Below the pieces are notes generated by a model, which worked only from the letters and a program-made list of their open reading frames with translations, was not told where the DNA came from and made no database searches. A program made the translations under genes and the position numbers. A stretch of 64,000 bases of DNA from Microcystis panniformis FACHB-1757 (GTDB lineage: Bacteria > Cyanobacteriota > Cyanobacteriia > Cyanobacteriales > Microcystaceae), in contig NZ_CP011339.1 in the NCBI RefSeq assembly GCF_001264245.1, positions 1,302,001 through 1,366,000 of the forward strand. The letters are read 5' to 3'. Positions 1 to 8,669 of the stretch are shown piece by piece. Position 1 is the first letter of the stretch, and every line of letters begins with the position of its first letter.

Positions 1-2
1 GG

Positions 3-413
3 GATTTCCAGTCCCTCTACAATCGTCAACCCAACGATACGGAAATCTCCCTCGCTTTAAATATTTCCCTCGCAGAATGGCAAGAGGTAAAACTGGCTTT
101 CCAAAACCGTGAACCTCTTAGTCTCGATGCGACGGTTAATAACGATGAAGATAATCATACTTGTTTAAAAGACATCGTTCCCGATCCCCGTTATCGCAGC
201 TTTCAACTGTGTCAAGAGGATCGCATTCGTTTACAACAGGCAATGGCTCAATTAGAAGACAAAACCCGTCATATTCTTGAATTTGTCTTCCTTAAAGATC
301 TTACTCAACGGGAAACAGCCGAACAATTAGGCATTAGTGTCGTTACCGTCTCCCGTCGGGTGAAAAAGGGTTTAGAAATGCTCAAGGAAACCATGCTCCA
401 AGAAGTATTTTAG
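3..413 (+). CDS. sigF: RNA polymerase sigma factor SigF, C-terminal part
   Basis: The reading frame enters from the left edge and ends with TAG; 136 codons are visible. They match the end of the cyanobacterial group 3 sigma factor SigF: a region 3-like stretch containing SLDATVN and DIVPDPRYRSFQL, then a region 4 helix-turn-helix (QRETAEQLGISVVTVSRRVK) that contacts the -35 element. In Synechocystis this factor is tied to motility and pilus genes; that role is family knowledge and cannot be checked here. The N-terminal core-binding and -10-binding regions lie outside the window. The next gene is convergent. Confidence 0.88.
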   Translation, partial: DFQSLYNRQPNDTEISLALNISLAEWQEVKLAFQNREPLSLDATVNNDEDNHTCLKDIVPDPRYRSFQLCQEDRIRLQQAMAQLEDKTRHILEFVFLKDLTQRETAEQLGISVVTVSRRVKKGLEMLKETMLQEVF

Positions 414-518
414 CCCAATTATCGGTTCTCATGGCAAGTCCGTTATTAACTCCAAATCCAACTTTAAAAACTCAGTTATGGATTTTTTTCCCCTGCTCCG
501 ATGCTCCCTGCTCCCAGC

Positions 519-1679
519 TTATCTTTGCCTAAATAGCAAGTAATTTAAAACCTCAGCTAAATATTCATACTGCTCGATCGAATTATAGTAGTGAGCAGAA
601 ATTCTCACAATTAATGATGCTTCTCCCCAAGGAATTATCGGCACTTCAATCTGATATTTTTCCCACAGTTGCCTAGATAAATCTTCTGCTGGCCAGGAAT
701 AACTAGGAATTAGAATTGAGGACATCGCTCCAATCATTGATTCTGGACAGGGATAATTGACCTGCAAGGCATGACAAAGCAAATTTCTGGCTTTTAAAAC
801 CAAATTACGATTCCTCGCCATCAGACCCAGTAAACCATCAATAGAGAGAGAATTTAAAAACTCGATCGCTTTTGGCACTGATAAATAAGCGCTGGGATCA
901 TCGGTTCCCATCCAAGCAAATTCTAACTGAAAACGGGAACGATCTTGTCGAGGAGAATTTGCTCCATGGCTAATAGTTAAAGGTCGAATTATTGCCTGTT
1001 TATCCCCGCGCACATAGAGAAAAGCAGCCCCCTTGGGACTACATAACCACTTATGACAATTAGCAGTATAATAGGTGGGATTAATTGTCCTGATATTAAG
1101 GGGTAAAAAACCTAAAGCATGAGCGCCATCGATGAGAGTATCAATACCCCGATTATTTAATTCTTGCACAATTTCTGCGATTGGCCAAATTAAGGCCGTG
1201 GGACTGGTGACATGATCTAAAACTACTAATTTTGTCTGGGGAGAAACAGATGCTAAAATTGCTTGACTAATTTCTAAAGGGGACTGTACAGGAAAGGGAA
1301 TTTTAGCGATAATTACCTTTAAACCCCATCTTTTAGCTATATGTTTAACTGCATTAGCACAAGCATTATAGGTCTGATCGGTGATCAGAATTTCCTCATT
1401 TTCCTGAAAAGTTAAGGAATTTAACACCGCATTCACTGCTGTGGTTGCATTGGGAACAAAGACTAAATCATCGCTATTTACTCCCACTAAATCCGCTAAT
1501 TTTTGCCTAGCAATATCTAATAAACCCTCTAATTCTCTCCCCAAAAATGCTAAAGGTTGTCTTTCCATTCGTTCCCGCAATTGTTGCTGATAATCCAAGA
1601 CTATTTTAGGGGTTGCACCATAGGAACCATGGTTGAGAAAATAGATATTATCGGGAATTAACCAAAAGTTTTTGGACAT
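519..1679 (-). CDS. class V aminotransferase, isopenicillin-N-epimerase-like
   Basis: A 386-residue PLP-dependent enzyme of aminotransferase fold type I, class V. The N-terminus carries LNHGSYGATP, which is typical of the isopenicillin-N epimerase/cysteine desulfurase-like branch. Asp184 in DGAHALG should bind the pyridine nitrogen and Lys210 in ANCHKWL should form the Schiff base. The length is normal for the family. The natural substrate cannot be inferred; cyanobacterial members are commonly annotated as cysteine desulfurase-like or epimerase-like, and no beta-lactam genes are nearby. It is a single gene, convergent with sigF, and its upstream region contains a MITE and an antitoxin relic. 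Confidence 0.85.
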   Translation of the reverse strand: MSKNFWLIPDNIYFLNHGSYGATPKIVLDYQQQLRERMERQPLAFLGRELEGLLDIARQKLADLVGVNSDDLVFVPNATTAVNAVLNSLTFQENEEILITDQTYNACANAVKHIAKRWGLKVIIAKIPFPVQSPLEISQAILASVSPQTKLVVLDHVTSPTALIWPIAEIVQELNNRGIDTLIDGAHALGFLPLNIRTINPTYYTANCHKWLCSPKGAAFLYVRGDKQAIIRPLTISHGANSPRQDRSRFQLEFAWMGTDDPSAYLSVPKAIEFLNSLSIDGLLGLMARNRNLVLKARNLLCHALQVNYPCPESMIGAMSSILIPSYSWPAEDLSRQLWEKYQIEVPIIPWGEASLIVRISAHYYNSIEQYEYLAEVLNYLLFRQR

Positions 1680-1776
1680 ATTGAATTAATTTGATTTTAT
1701 TCAGAACTAGAAAAAATAGATGAGAAATTGCCTGTTATATTCAGCTTCTGACTAGCTAGTATATTTATTTATGATA

Positions 1777-1894
1777 AGCGGGTGGGTGGAATTAAATATA
1801 AGATGAACGTAGGTTGGGTTGAAGCATGAAACCCAACACCCGCTCATGTTACGCTACCGCTAACCCATCCTACAAATAATTGTGCCTCCCTACT
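1777..1894. repeat. MITE family A, copy 1 (118 bp)
   Basis: One of three 118-bp copies in the window (others at 28794-28911 and, inverted, 48674-48791). The ends are imperfect inverted repeats of the AGTrGGTGGG / AGTAGGGAGG type. The element is flanked by TA on both sides (1775-1776 and 1895-1896), as expected for IS630/Tc1-mariner-like transposition. The inner part holds the inverted motif GTAGGTTGGGTT with CATGAAACCCAAC. It carries no coding capacity. Here it lies about 10 bp beyond the stop of the ParD-like relic. Confidence 0.85.
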
Positions 1895-1903
1895 TATAAC
1901 CAC

Positions 1904-2158
1904 CTATTTTAGATTAATCTCCCATGGGTTGAAAAGTTGAAAACGATGAATAATTTCAGTGACAAAAGTTTCTCCATCTATGAGAGGATGATTTTCTGAT
2001 GCAAAGATAGCTTTATCTATTTTTTGCCGAATATCTTCTCTTCATTCTGCATCAGTTATTTGTTCGTATTCATCGAGTAACTGCAAAGCAAAGTCGATGA
2101 CTTCTTGGGGAGATTGATATTTTCCCGTTTTCACTTTCCGTTGGAGATGTCGGTTCAT
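1904..2158 (-). pseudogene. ParD/RHH-type antitoxin relic with internal stop
   Basis: Reading from ATG at 2158 gives an 84-codon frame ending in TAG at 1904, broken by one TGA at 2044-2042 (codon 39). The N-terminus (MNRHLQRKVKTGKYQSPQEV) resembles ParD/CopG antitoxins, and the frame resumes after the stop with REDIRQKIDKAI, where ParD proteins usually have a W/R-rich segment. A TGG-to-TGA change would explain it. No ParE/RelE toxin follows; instead a family A MITE abuts the end, so the toxin is probably lost. Identification is by sequence feel of the family, not by alignment. Confidence 0.6.
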
Positions 2159-2275
2159 AGGTATTATGACTATCTACTGAGAAAATCAGCTTGATCTTAA
2201 TTTTAAGCTAAATATCGACAAAAAAAAAGCTCTCCAGGAAAAAGGAGAGGGGAGAGAACGAGTTAGAAAAAATTA

Positions 2276-3409
2276 TTAATGTAACCATCCTTTCAGACGA
2301 CGTGCGACTTGAGGACGACGTAATTTTCGCATCGCTTTAGTTTGAATTTGACGTACTCGTTCGCGAGATAAATTGAACATTCCCCCCACTTCCTCTAGGG
2401 TATAGGGTTGACTGGTAGCTAAACCATAACGGAGGGAGATAACATCTTTTTCCCGTTCGGTGAGAACATCACTTAAAACCGCGAAAATTTCCTGACGCAT
2501 CATCATCTCATTCATTTTATCTTCGGGAAGTTGTAGATCATCATCTTCCAAAAGATCCACTAATTCCGTATCTTCTCCCTTCCCTACACGATGATTTAAA
2601 GAGAGAGATTGACGACGCAATTGTAATAATTGCCGCAATTGTTCGGGAGTTATTTCTAACGCTTCCGCAAGTTCCCGTTCATTGGGATTGCGCTGTAAAT
2701 CTTGCTTGAGAATGCGCTGCGCTTTTTTGAGTTTATTGAGTTTTTCGACAATGTGAATCGGTAAACGAATTGTCCGCGCATCGTTAGCAATGGTGCGGGT
2801 GATTGCTTGTCGAATCCACCAATAAGCATAGGTAGAGAATTTATAACCTTTATTGGGATCGAATTTTTCGGCCGCACGGTTGAGTCCGATCGCACCTTCT
2901 TGAATTAAATCTAAGAAAGGAACCCCGCGATTTAAATAGCGTTTAGCGATAGAAACCACCAAGCGCAAATTAGAACGAATCATTTTCCGTTTAGCTGTTC
3001 GTCCGCGATAAAGACGGTTTTCCAGTTGACGTTCATTATCTAATTCTAAAGCGATCGCCCATTCCGTTTTCGTCGGGGGACGATGTAAATTTTCTTGCAG
3101 TTTTTGGCGTACTTCTTCCGCTTCCATGAGAAACTTAACCGAGTAGGCTAATTCAATTTCTTCTTCCGCACTAAGCAGGGGATAACGAGCCATTTCTTTA
3201 AAAAATGCCCCAACAGTGTCTTCATTGCTGCCTTTATCGTATCCAGTTCCACTACTCCCACGAGTGGTTTTTAGGGTTTCCGGTAAAGGTTCAGTCAGAT
3301 CTTCGTCAGTTCTTTCAGCAAAATCCACGCTGTCCAGTTCTAAAGGATTTGTCTCCAGGGCAATAATTTGATTAAAATTATCATCGGCGGCTAGTTTAGA
3401 GATTTTCAT
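2276..3409 (-). CDS. RNA polymerase sigma-70 family factor, group 2 type
   Basis: A 377-residue sigma factor. Region 1.2 begins near residue 66 (VGAFFKEMARYPLLSAEEEI). Region 2 (about 143-212) has RSNLRLVVSIAKRY, the core-binding DLIQEGAIGL, and YAYWWIRQAITR for -10 recognition. Region 3 spans about 220-290, and region 4 (about 305-372) ends with the helix-turn-helix NLSRERVRQIQ. The N-terminal acidic extension is short, as in group 2 (SigB-SigE) factors rather than SigA. The FFKEMARYPLL signature makes me favour a SigC-like factor, but I cannot separate the subgroups without alignment. It has a long 5' gap (about 600 bp) shared with divergent priA. Confidence 0.85.
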   Translation of the reverse strand: MKISKLAADDNFNQIIALETNPLELDSVDFAERTDEDLTEPLPETLKTTRGSSGTGYDKGSNEDTVGAFFKEMARYPLLSAEEEIELAYSVKFLMEAEEVRQKLQENLHRPPTKTEWAIALELDNERQLENRLYRGRTAKRKMIRSNLRLVVSIAKRYLNRGVPFLDLIQEGAIGLNRAAEKFDPNKGYKFSTYAYWWIRQAITRTIANDARTIRLPIHIVEKLNKLKKAQRILKQDLQRNPNERELAEALEITPEQLRQLLQLRRQSLSLNHRVGKGEDTELVDLLEDDDLQLPEDKMNEMMMRQEIFAVLSDVLTEREKDVISLRYGLATSQPYTLEEVGGMFNLSRERVRQIQTKAMRKLRRPQVARRLKGWLH

Positions 3410-4021
3410 AAGCAGTTATGGATGGAGTGGGGTTATAATAGCGGTGAAAAACTTAGTTTCTCCCAATGGGCTGATTGTTACATTGAATTTTCGGGGAGCA
3501 GATTTTTTAAACGTTTTCTTAATTAATGGCGGCCATTTATGGGATATAATTAGGTGCTTCTGTGTGGATTGTTACAAATCGCTCAACCAGATAATCAGAT
3601 TTTCTGGTGAATAGGGGAGACTTTCAGGGGTTCCACTTATACACTCTAACTAAGGTTTTTGGTATTTGACTAGGTAAAGATCACGCTTCTTAACAATCAA
3701 GATAGCAGTCAGCTTTTTATTACTATTCTTCGCTTTTCTTATTGAGAACTATTCTCAACTTTCGACTAACTATGGTGCGATTTAATAGCTAATAGTCAAT
3801 AATTCTCATTTGGGAAGACTTCACGGGCTAAAAATCAAAATTTGTGGGCAAAAAAGCAATAATTAAACTGTTTTTAGAGAAAATTAACTGGTTTTATTCC
3901 CCTCAAGCTTTAAACTATAATTTAAATACCCCATTCTCCCCACTTCCCACTCCCCACTTCCTACTCCCCACTTCCCGCTCCCCACTGATAACTGATAACT
4001 AATAACTGATAACTGATAACC
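3410..4021. other. 612-bp divergent intergenic region
   Basis: This region lies between the sigma factor gene and priA. It is AT-rich and must hold both promoters, but I could not fix a clear -35/-10 pair. Its right part (about 3930-3985) is a run of CCCACTTCCC/CTCCCCACTT units, followed by heptamer repeats (ACTGATA, about 3986-4018) that run up to two bases before the priA start codon. No open frame with coding character was seen; a 63-codon reverse frame there is only the translation of the repeats. Confidence 0.5.
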
Positions 4022-6511
4022 ATGCTCGATCGCTGTGCTACCCTGACTGTAGCGGAACCTCGCACACCTTACCAATTAACCACAACTGGGCAACTGTGGT
4101 TAGAGGTTTTGGTCGATCGCCCTTATCCTAGAGATAGTCAAGAGGATCAGCAAATATTAACCTATAGTATCCCCCAGGATTTAACAGTAGAAATTGGCGA
4201 TATTTTAAGCGTTCCCTTTGGTTCTCAGGTAATTGGGGGAATTGCTCTTAGATTTCTCGAAAATTTGCCCGCAGGACTGGAAGAAAATCAAATTCGTCCC
4301 GTGGAAGATGTGATTGCTAAGGGGTTTTTCCCCGATAATTATTGGCAGTTATTGACGAAAATCGCCCAATACTACGCAACAGATTTAATCACCGTTGTTC
4401 GCGTCGCTTTACCTAAGGGTTTACTGCGAAGTTCCCAACGTCGCATCAGATTAAAACCAGCAGCGATTCCCCCTGGTGCGGAAGTTTTTTGTACTCCCCT
4501 CTCCCGTCAGATTTTATCCCTGCTCAAAAATCAAAAAGAAGGCGATTATTCGGCGAAATACCTGCAAGAAAAAGTAAAAAATGCCAATTACGGTATCAAA
4601 GATTTAGTTAAGCGCGGTTGGGTAGAAAGTTATCTAGAAGCACCCAAAAGTCCTAATATTAAGCTAAAAAAAGCCATTACCCTACTGATAACCGACTTTC
4701 CTCCGGATTTAACCGAAAATCAGCGCAAAATTGTCGAAATTCTCCGTCATCAGGGGGGAGAAATGTGGCTGCCAGAATTGGCACAACTTGCGGGGACAAA
4801 ACATTTTAAACCGCTCATTGACAAGGGTTATGTGGTGATTGAGGATCGGGAATTTCTGCGCTTATCCTCGGCGATTATGAGCAGGGATCAACCAAAAACA
4901 CTCACTTCTAGTCAAAAACAGGCTTTAGAAGCCATTCAAACCCTAAAAGGTGGTGAAAGCGCTCTCTTACATGGAGTGACGGGATCGGGTAAAACAGAAG
5001 TCTATCTACAGGCGATCGCACCTGTCCTAGCAGCGGGTAAATCTGCCTTGGTTTTAGTCCCCGAAATTGGATTAACACCGCAACTAACCGATCGCTTTGT
5101 GGCCCGTTTTGGCGATCGAGTCTATGTTTATCATAGCGCCCTCTCGGAAGGAGAAAGATACGATACCTGGCGACAGATGTTGACAGGAACCCCACAAGTC
5201 ATTATCGGGACGCGATCGGCGATTTTTGCCCCTTTACCCCACCTAGGCATGATTATCCTCGATGAAGAACACGATAGCAGCTTTAAACAAAGTCAATTAC
5301 TCCCCACCTATCACGCGCGTACCGTGGCTAAATGGCGCGCTCAATTAAACCATTGTCCCGTAATTTTAGGCTCGGCCACGCCATCCCTAGAAACATGGCT
5401 AGAATCCCAAGTTAATCCCCGTCTTTACCTATCTTTGCCCGATCGCATCCAAAATCGCCCCTTACCGCGGGTGGAAATCGTCGATATGCGACGGGAATTG
5501 CAGCGAGGCAATCGTTCCCTGTTTAGTCAATCCCTGCGTTCATCTCTGGAAACCCTGCGCGACAAGGGAGAACAGGCAATTTTATTCGTCAGTCGCCGGG
5601 GTCATAGTACTTTTGTATCTTGCCGAAGTTGCGGTTATGTGCTGGAGTGTCCCCACTGTGATGTCTCCCTCTCCTACCACCACACCGAACCGGGAGCGCA
5701 AGAATTACTCCGCTGTCACTACTGCAACTATGGTCGCATCCATCCGAAACAATGTCCTGAATGCGGTTCTCCCTATCTAAAATTTTTCGGTACTGGCACT
5801 CAGCGCGTCACCCAAGAATTAAGCAAAGAATTTCCTGATTTGCGCTGCTTGCGTTTTGATAGTGATACCACCCGCAACAAAAATGCTCCCCGGGAACTAT
5901 TAAAACTATTTACTGATGGTGAGTTTGATGTTTTAGTGGGAACCCAAATGCTCACCAAAGGATTAGATATCGATCGAGTTACTTTAGTAGGAGTAATGGC
6001 AGCCGATGGTTTACTTTATCACTCCGATTATCGCGCCTCCGAACGCGCTTTTCAAACCCTCACCCAAGTAGCAGGGAGAGCAGGAAGGGGAGAAAGAGAA
6101 GGAAAGGTAATTATCCAAACCTATACCCCTGAACATCCCGTGATTAGAGCAGTGCAAACCCACGATTATGAGGGTTTTGTCGAGACGGAATTAATGCACA
6201 GAGAGAGTTTCAATTATCCTCCCTACGGCAGTTTAGTCTTAATTCGCTTTAGTGGTTTAGATGGGGAAGCAGTCCAGAAAAGTGCCGAAAATGTTGCGGA
6301 GGAATGTGTTAATAATTTCGGTTCCGATTGGGATATTTTGGGACCTGCACCCGCAACAATTATGCGCGTGGCTAACCGTTATCGCTGGCAAATTCTGTTA
6401 AAATTATCGGGAGAAAAGGCTGATATCGGTCGTCTTTTTCTTCCTCTGAAAAGCTTAGTTTTACCCAAGGTAAGTATGGCGATCGATGTGGACCCCTTAA
6501 CTATAGAATAA
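4022..6511 (+). CDS. priA: primosomal protein N' (PriA helicase)
   Basis: An 829-residue superfamily 2 helicase that reloads the replisome at stalled forks. The N-terminal DNA-binding domain (about 25-110) is followed by the helicase core with Walker A GVTGSGKTEVYLQ near residue 315, DEEH in the Walker B region (LDEEHDSSF) and the late motif QVAGRAGRG. The PriA zinc module is present with four CxxC-type pairs (CRSCGY, CPHC, CHYC, CPEC). Length is normal. The ATG at 4022 sits directly after heptamer repeats, with no visible Shine-Dalgarno site, so a downstream start is possible; LWLEVLVD is the first conserved segment. It is divergent from the sigma gene. Confidence 0.95.
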   Translation: MLDRCATLTVAEPRTPYQLTTTGQLWLEVLVDRPYPRDSQEDQQILTYSIPQDLTVEIGDILSVPFGSQVIGGIALRFLENLPAGLEENQIRPVEDVIAKGFFPDNYWQLLTKIAQYYATDLITVVRVALPKGLLRSSQRRIRLKPAAIPPGAEVFCTPLSRQILSLLKNQKEGDYSAKYLQEKVKNANYGIKDLVKRGWVESYLEAPKSPNIKLKKAITLLITDFPPDLTENQRKIVEILRHQGGEMWLPELAQLAGTKHFKPLIDKGYVVIEDREFLRLSSAIMSRDQPKTLTSSQKQALEAIQTLKGGESALLHGVTGSGKTEVYLQAIAPVLAAGKSALVLVPEIGLTPQLTDRFVARFGDRVYVYHSALSEGERYDTWRQMLTGTPQVIIGTRSAIFAPLPHLGMIILDEEHDSSFKQSQLLPTYHARTVAKWRAQLNHCPVILGSATPSLETWLESQVNPRLYLSLPDRIQNRPLPRVEIVDMRRELQRGNRSLFSQSLRSSLETLRDKGEQAILFVSRRGHSTFVSCRSCGYVLECPHCDVSLSYHHTEPGAQELLRCHYCNYGRIHPKQCPECGSPYLKFFGTGTQRVTQELSKEFPDLRCLRFDSDTTRNKNAPRELLKLFTDGEFDVLVGTQMLTKGLDIDRVTLVGVMAADGLLYHSDYRASERAFQTLTQVAGRAGRGEREGKVIIQTYTPEHPVIRAVQTHDYEGFVETELMHRESFNYPPYGSLVLIRFSGLDGEAVQKSAENVAEECVNNFGSDWDILGPAPATIMRVANRYRWQILLKLSGEKADIGRLFLPLKSLVLPKVSMAIDVDPLTIE

Positions 6512-6540
6512 TCAAGGATGAATGAGATGATCGCCATTGC

Positions 6541-7455
6541 TCACGGATGCAACCAGTTATCTAAATCTGTCAAAGTGTCAAAGTCTAATAAAGCGAGTCC
6601 TAAGTCTTCTAACCGCTCCACAGGAAGGTTACGGATGGTTTCCTCAAGATTTTGCGGTATTTCACCGAAACGTCGTTGAAGAAGTCTAATAACAAGATTG
6701 GCTTCTTGAATTCTACCCTGTTCAAGACCCTGCTGTACACCTTGCTGTACCCCCTCTTGAACCGCTTGTTCTCTATCCTGTTGGTAAAGTGGAGCTAAAC
6801 GCATAATAAACTCCCTATCCTCCTGTGTTTTTTTCGATAACGCTTCTAAATTTCTACTCAGATTATACAATAAGTTTAAAGAAGCCGATTTTAGGGGAGC
6901 ATTCGGCGATAATCTGGCTAATTCGTCAATTGCTCTCTCTCTTGTTCCTCCTCTACCCAATAATCTTAGCCATAATGTCTCTGGGATTGCGGGTAATTGA
7001 TGAATGACGACAATAGCTGTACCTAAACCTTCCGGGAGAAAATAAACCCCTTCTCCCCAATTGGGTTGTAATTGAGCCTTAAACAGGGATAAAATGCGCT
7101 CACTAGCTGTGGGAGTGAGAATCCACAACTTAGGTATCTCCTCCTCTGATATTCTCTGTTTATTTCTCTTTGCTTCTCTCTGGAAGATTTCACGAATAGC
7201 AAAGCGCTTGGACAGACAATCATTGATACCATCAAGGGTAATCCCATTGCGATAGGGTTCTAATAAACAAGGATGTTGGCATAATCTGCCTAATAATCCT
7301 AACTGAGGGGGAATTGCCTCGGTATTAGGACTAAAATACACATCAATTTCTTTAATTTCTGAGGTGACTTCTTTGCTGATAACTACTGTACCGTAGGGAG
7401 AAAGAAGGGTTTCTAAGAAGTCTTTGCTAAATTTATCCCAAATAAAGCGAGTCAT
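6541..7455 (-). CDS. Rpn/PD-(D/E)XK family protein with DUF4351 C-terminus
   Basis: A 304-residue protein of the recombination-promoting nuclease (Rpn)-like group, abundant in Microcystis. The N-terminus (MTRFIWDKFSKDFLETLL) and the EIDVYFSP segment fit the PD-(D/E)XK nuclease core. The middle part has a glutamine-rich repeat (QEGVQQGVQQGLEQG, about 230-245), and the end (VIRLLQRRFGEIP...NLPVERLEDLGLALLDF) is the DUF4351 domain. It is convergent with priA with a 29-bp gap. A truncated duplicate of its 3' half lies at 9843-10225. The function is not established; the family is linked to transposase-like nucleases. Confidence 0.75.
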   Translation of the reverse strand: MTRFIWDKFSKDFLETLLSPYGTVVISKEVTSEIKEIDVYFSPNTEAIPPQLGLLGRLCQHPCLLEPYRNGITLDGINDCLSKRFAIREIFQREAKRNKQRISEEEIPKLWILTPTASERILSLFKAQLQPNWGEGVYFLPEGLGTAIVVIHQLPAIPETLWLRLLGRGGTRERAIDELARLSPNAPLKSASLNLLYNLSRNLEALSKKTQEDREFIMRLAPLYQQDREQAVQEGVQQGVQQGLEQGRIQEANLVIRLLQRRFGEIPQNLEETIRNLPVERLEDLGLALLDFDTLTDLDNWLHP

Positions 7456-7600
7456 TTCAGTTATCAGTTATCAGTTACCAGTTATCAGTGACTACCACCT
7501 AAACTCGGTAGCTTGAAAAAGGTTAATTGCCTCAGTTGGTTATTTTTGCCCTAGATTAATCATAAAGTACAGAAGTAAAACAGAGATTATTCATTATTCA

Positions 7601-7720
7601 GGAGCATCTCACCTTTGTAACCCCTAAATCAGGTTTTTATGTCAAGCTATTTTGAAAGCCTTGCTAGAAACCAGTTTTAGGGATAAGTATAATTACTCAC
7701 TTGCATAAATGAGATGCTCC
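7601..7720. repeat. 120-bp MITE-like element with 9-bp flanking repeat
   Basis: The ends form an inverted repeat (GGAGCATCTCA at left, TGAGATGCTCC at right). The direct repeat CATTATTCA flanks it (7592-7600 and 7722-7730), as a 9-bp target duplication would. It has no coding capacity, and only one copy was found in this window. The TSD length argues against the TA-target families seen elsewhere here and points to an IS4/IS1-like mobilising transposase, which is an inference. Confidence 0.7.
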
Positions 7721-7737
7721 CCATTATTCATTATTGA

Positions 7738-8346
7738 TTATTCCGATTGACTGGCGATAATTTTTTTTACTTCTGGTACTAACAAATCTAATGCTTCAGC
7801 AATTTGTTCGGGAGTTAATCCTAGTTTGACTAAGCGAGGGATAGTTTCCCTTTTAGTTTTCTTTTCGATAGCATTAGCCATAATTTGATCATCGGGAATA
7901 ATATCATCGTTTTCTTCTAGGTTAGAAGGAGAACTGGGACAAAAATTAAGTTTGTCAACTTGGCTACTATTAACAACAATACCATAGTTAAGTAGTCATG
8001 CAAAATTAATTACCTGCCCGATCGAGCTAAAACCCTTACGGGGCAATGATCGTCATGTGTAAATAATTTTGCCTAGGTACTTATTTTTACCGACTACTCT
8101 TTGAACTGTAGCGCAAAAATTAGACTTATTAATATCTTCTCCTAAAGTATCAGAAAGAAGTTGCCAAAGTTTATAAGCTTCATCCTTAGCATGACCAGCA
8201 CTACAATTATATTCTTTGGCAATATCAGCGTATTTTTTTCCATTTAAAACTCCCCTAATAATCGACAGTTGCAGACTATCTAGATGCTCACCCGTTTTCG
8301 AGAATAGCAATTCATCTAGGTAGCTAGTCAATTCTTGAGTATTCAT
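7738..8346 (-). pseudogene. HTH-domain protein gene interrupted by a family B MITE
   Basis: From ATG at 8346 the frame encodes a helix-turn-helix-like domain (YADIAKEYNCSAGHAKDEAY, then LWQLLSDTLGEDINKSNF) of the kind found at the N-terminus of cyanobacterial STAND/vMAP-type conflict proteins. It stops after 97 codons inside the MITE at 7991-8081. If the MITE and one TA are removed, the frame continues without a break (GKNNYGIVVNSSQVDKLNFC) to TAA at 7738. The reconstructed protein has about 170 residues and ends in LGLTPEQIAEALDLLVPEV, a tail common in Rpn-type proteins. The intact function is unknown. The insertion is read directly from the sequence. Confidence 0.75.
7991..8081. repeat. MITE family B, copy 1 (91 bp)
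   Basis: This 91-bp element is flanked by TA at 7989-7990 and 8082-8083. It is identical to the copies at 15566-15656 and 21055-21145. The terminal inverted repeats agree at 18 of 23 positions (AGTAGTCATGCAAAATTA versus AGTACCTAGGCAAAATTA). The middle contains CCTGCCCGATCGAGC and CCCTTACGGGG. It has no coding capacity. It interrupts the HTH-protein gene. Confidence 0.92.
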
Positions 8347-8485
8347 ACTTATTTAACTGTTGGATGTAAGTCTTTATCCGCCATTATCCGCTAAAAGCAT
8401 TCTTTTGTAAAGATTATTTAGAAAAGTCCCGTCTTTTTCTGACTTCATATAACTTATAAAACAAACTTCATGAAAGCCGACTATG

Positions 8486-8618
8486 GGCTCTTCTCGACTT
8501 TGTGTGATAATTTTTGCTTATGGAATCGTGAAATGCTTATCAGGCAAGACTTTTAGTGCTATTTGGCGGAATAAACTATCAGTATAGACCTCGTTTCCAC
8601 ACAGAAACCAGAAGAGCC
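8486..8618. repeat. 133-bp MITE, GGCTCTTCT termini, copy 1
   Basis: The ends are inverted repeats (GGCTCTTCTCGACTTTGTGTG and the inverse of GGCTCTTCTGGTTTCTGTGTG). The flanks share GACTATG (7 bp certain, 9 bp if the preceding CC is included). A second copy of equal length, about 92% identical and inverted, lies at 12816-12948. The element sits in the 323-bp gap between the divergent HTH relic and the MIR-repeat gene, so it may separate that gene from its original promoter. The rest of the gap shows no coding sequence. Confidence 0.8.
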
Positions 8619-8669
8619 GACTATGTAATCTTTAATTTTAAATACACATACTTAATAGGAGTATAAGAC

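Noticed and set aside
519..1679. Assigning beta-lactam synthesis to the isopenicillin-N-epimerase-like gene
   Set aside because: Only the fold family is visible; no other beta-lactam genes are present.
3884..4075. 63-codon reverse frame upstream of priA
   Set aside because: It is translation of heptamer and CCCACTT repeats (YQLSVISYQLS pattern) and overlaps the priA start.
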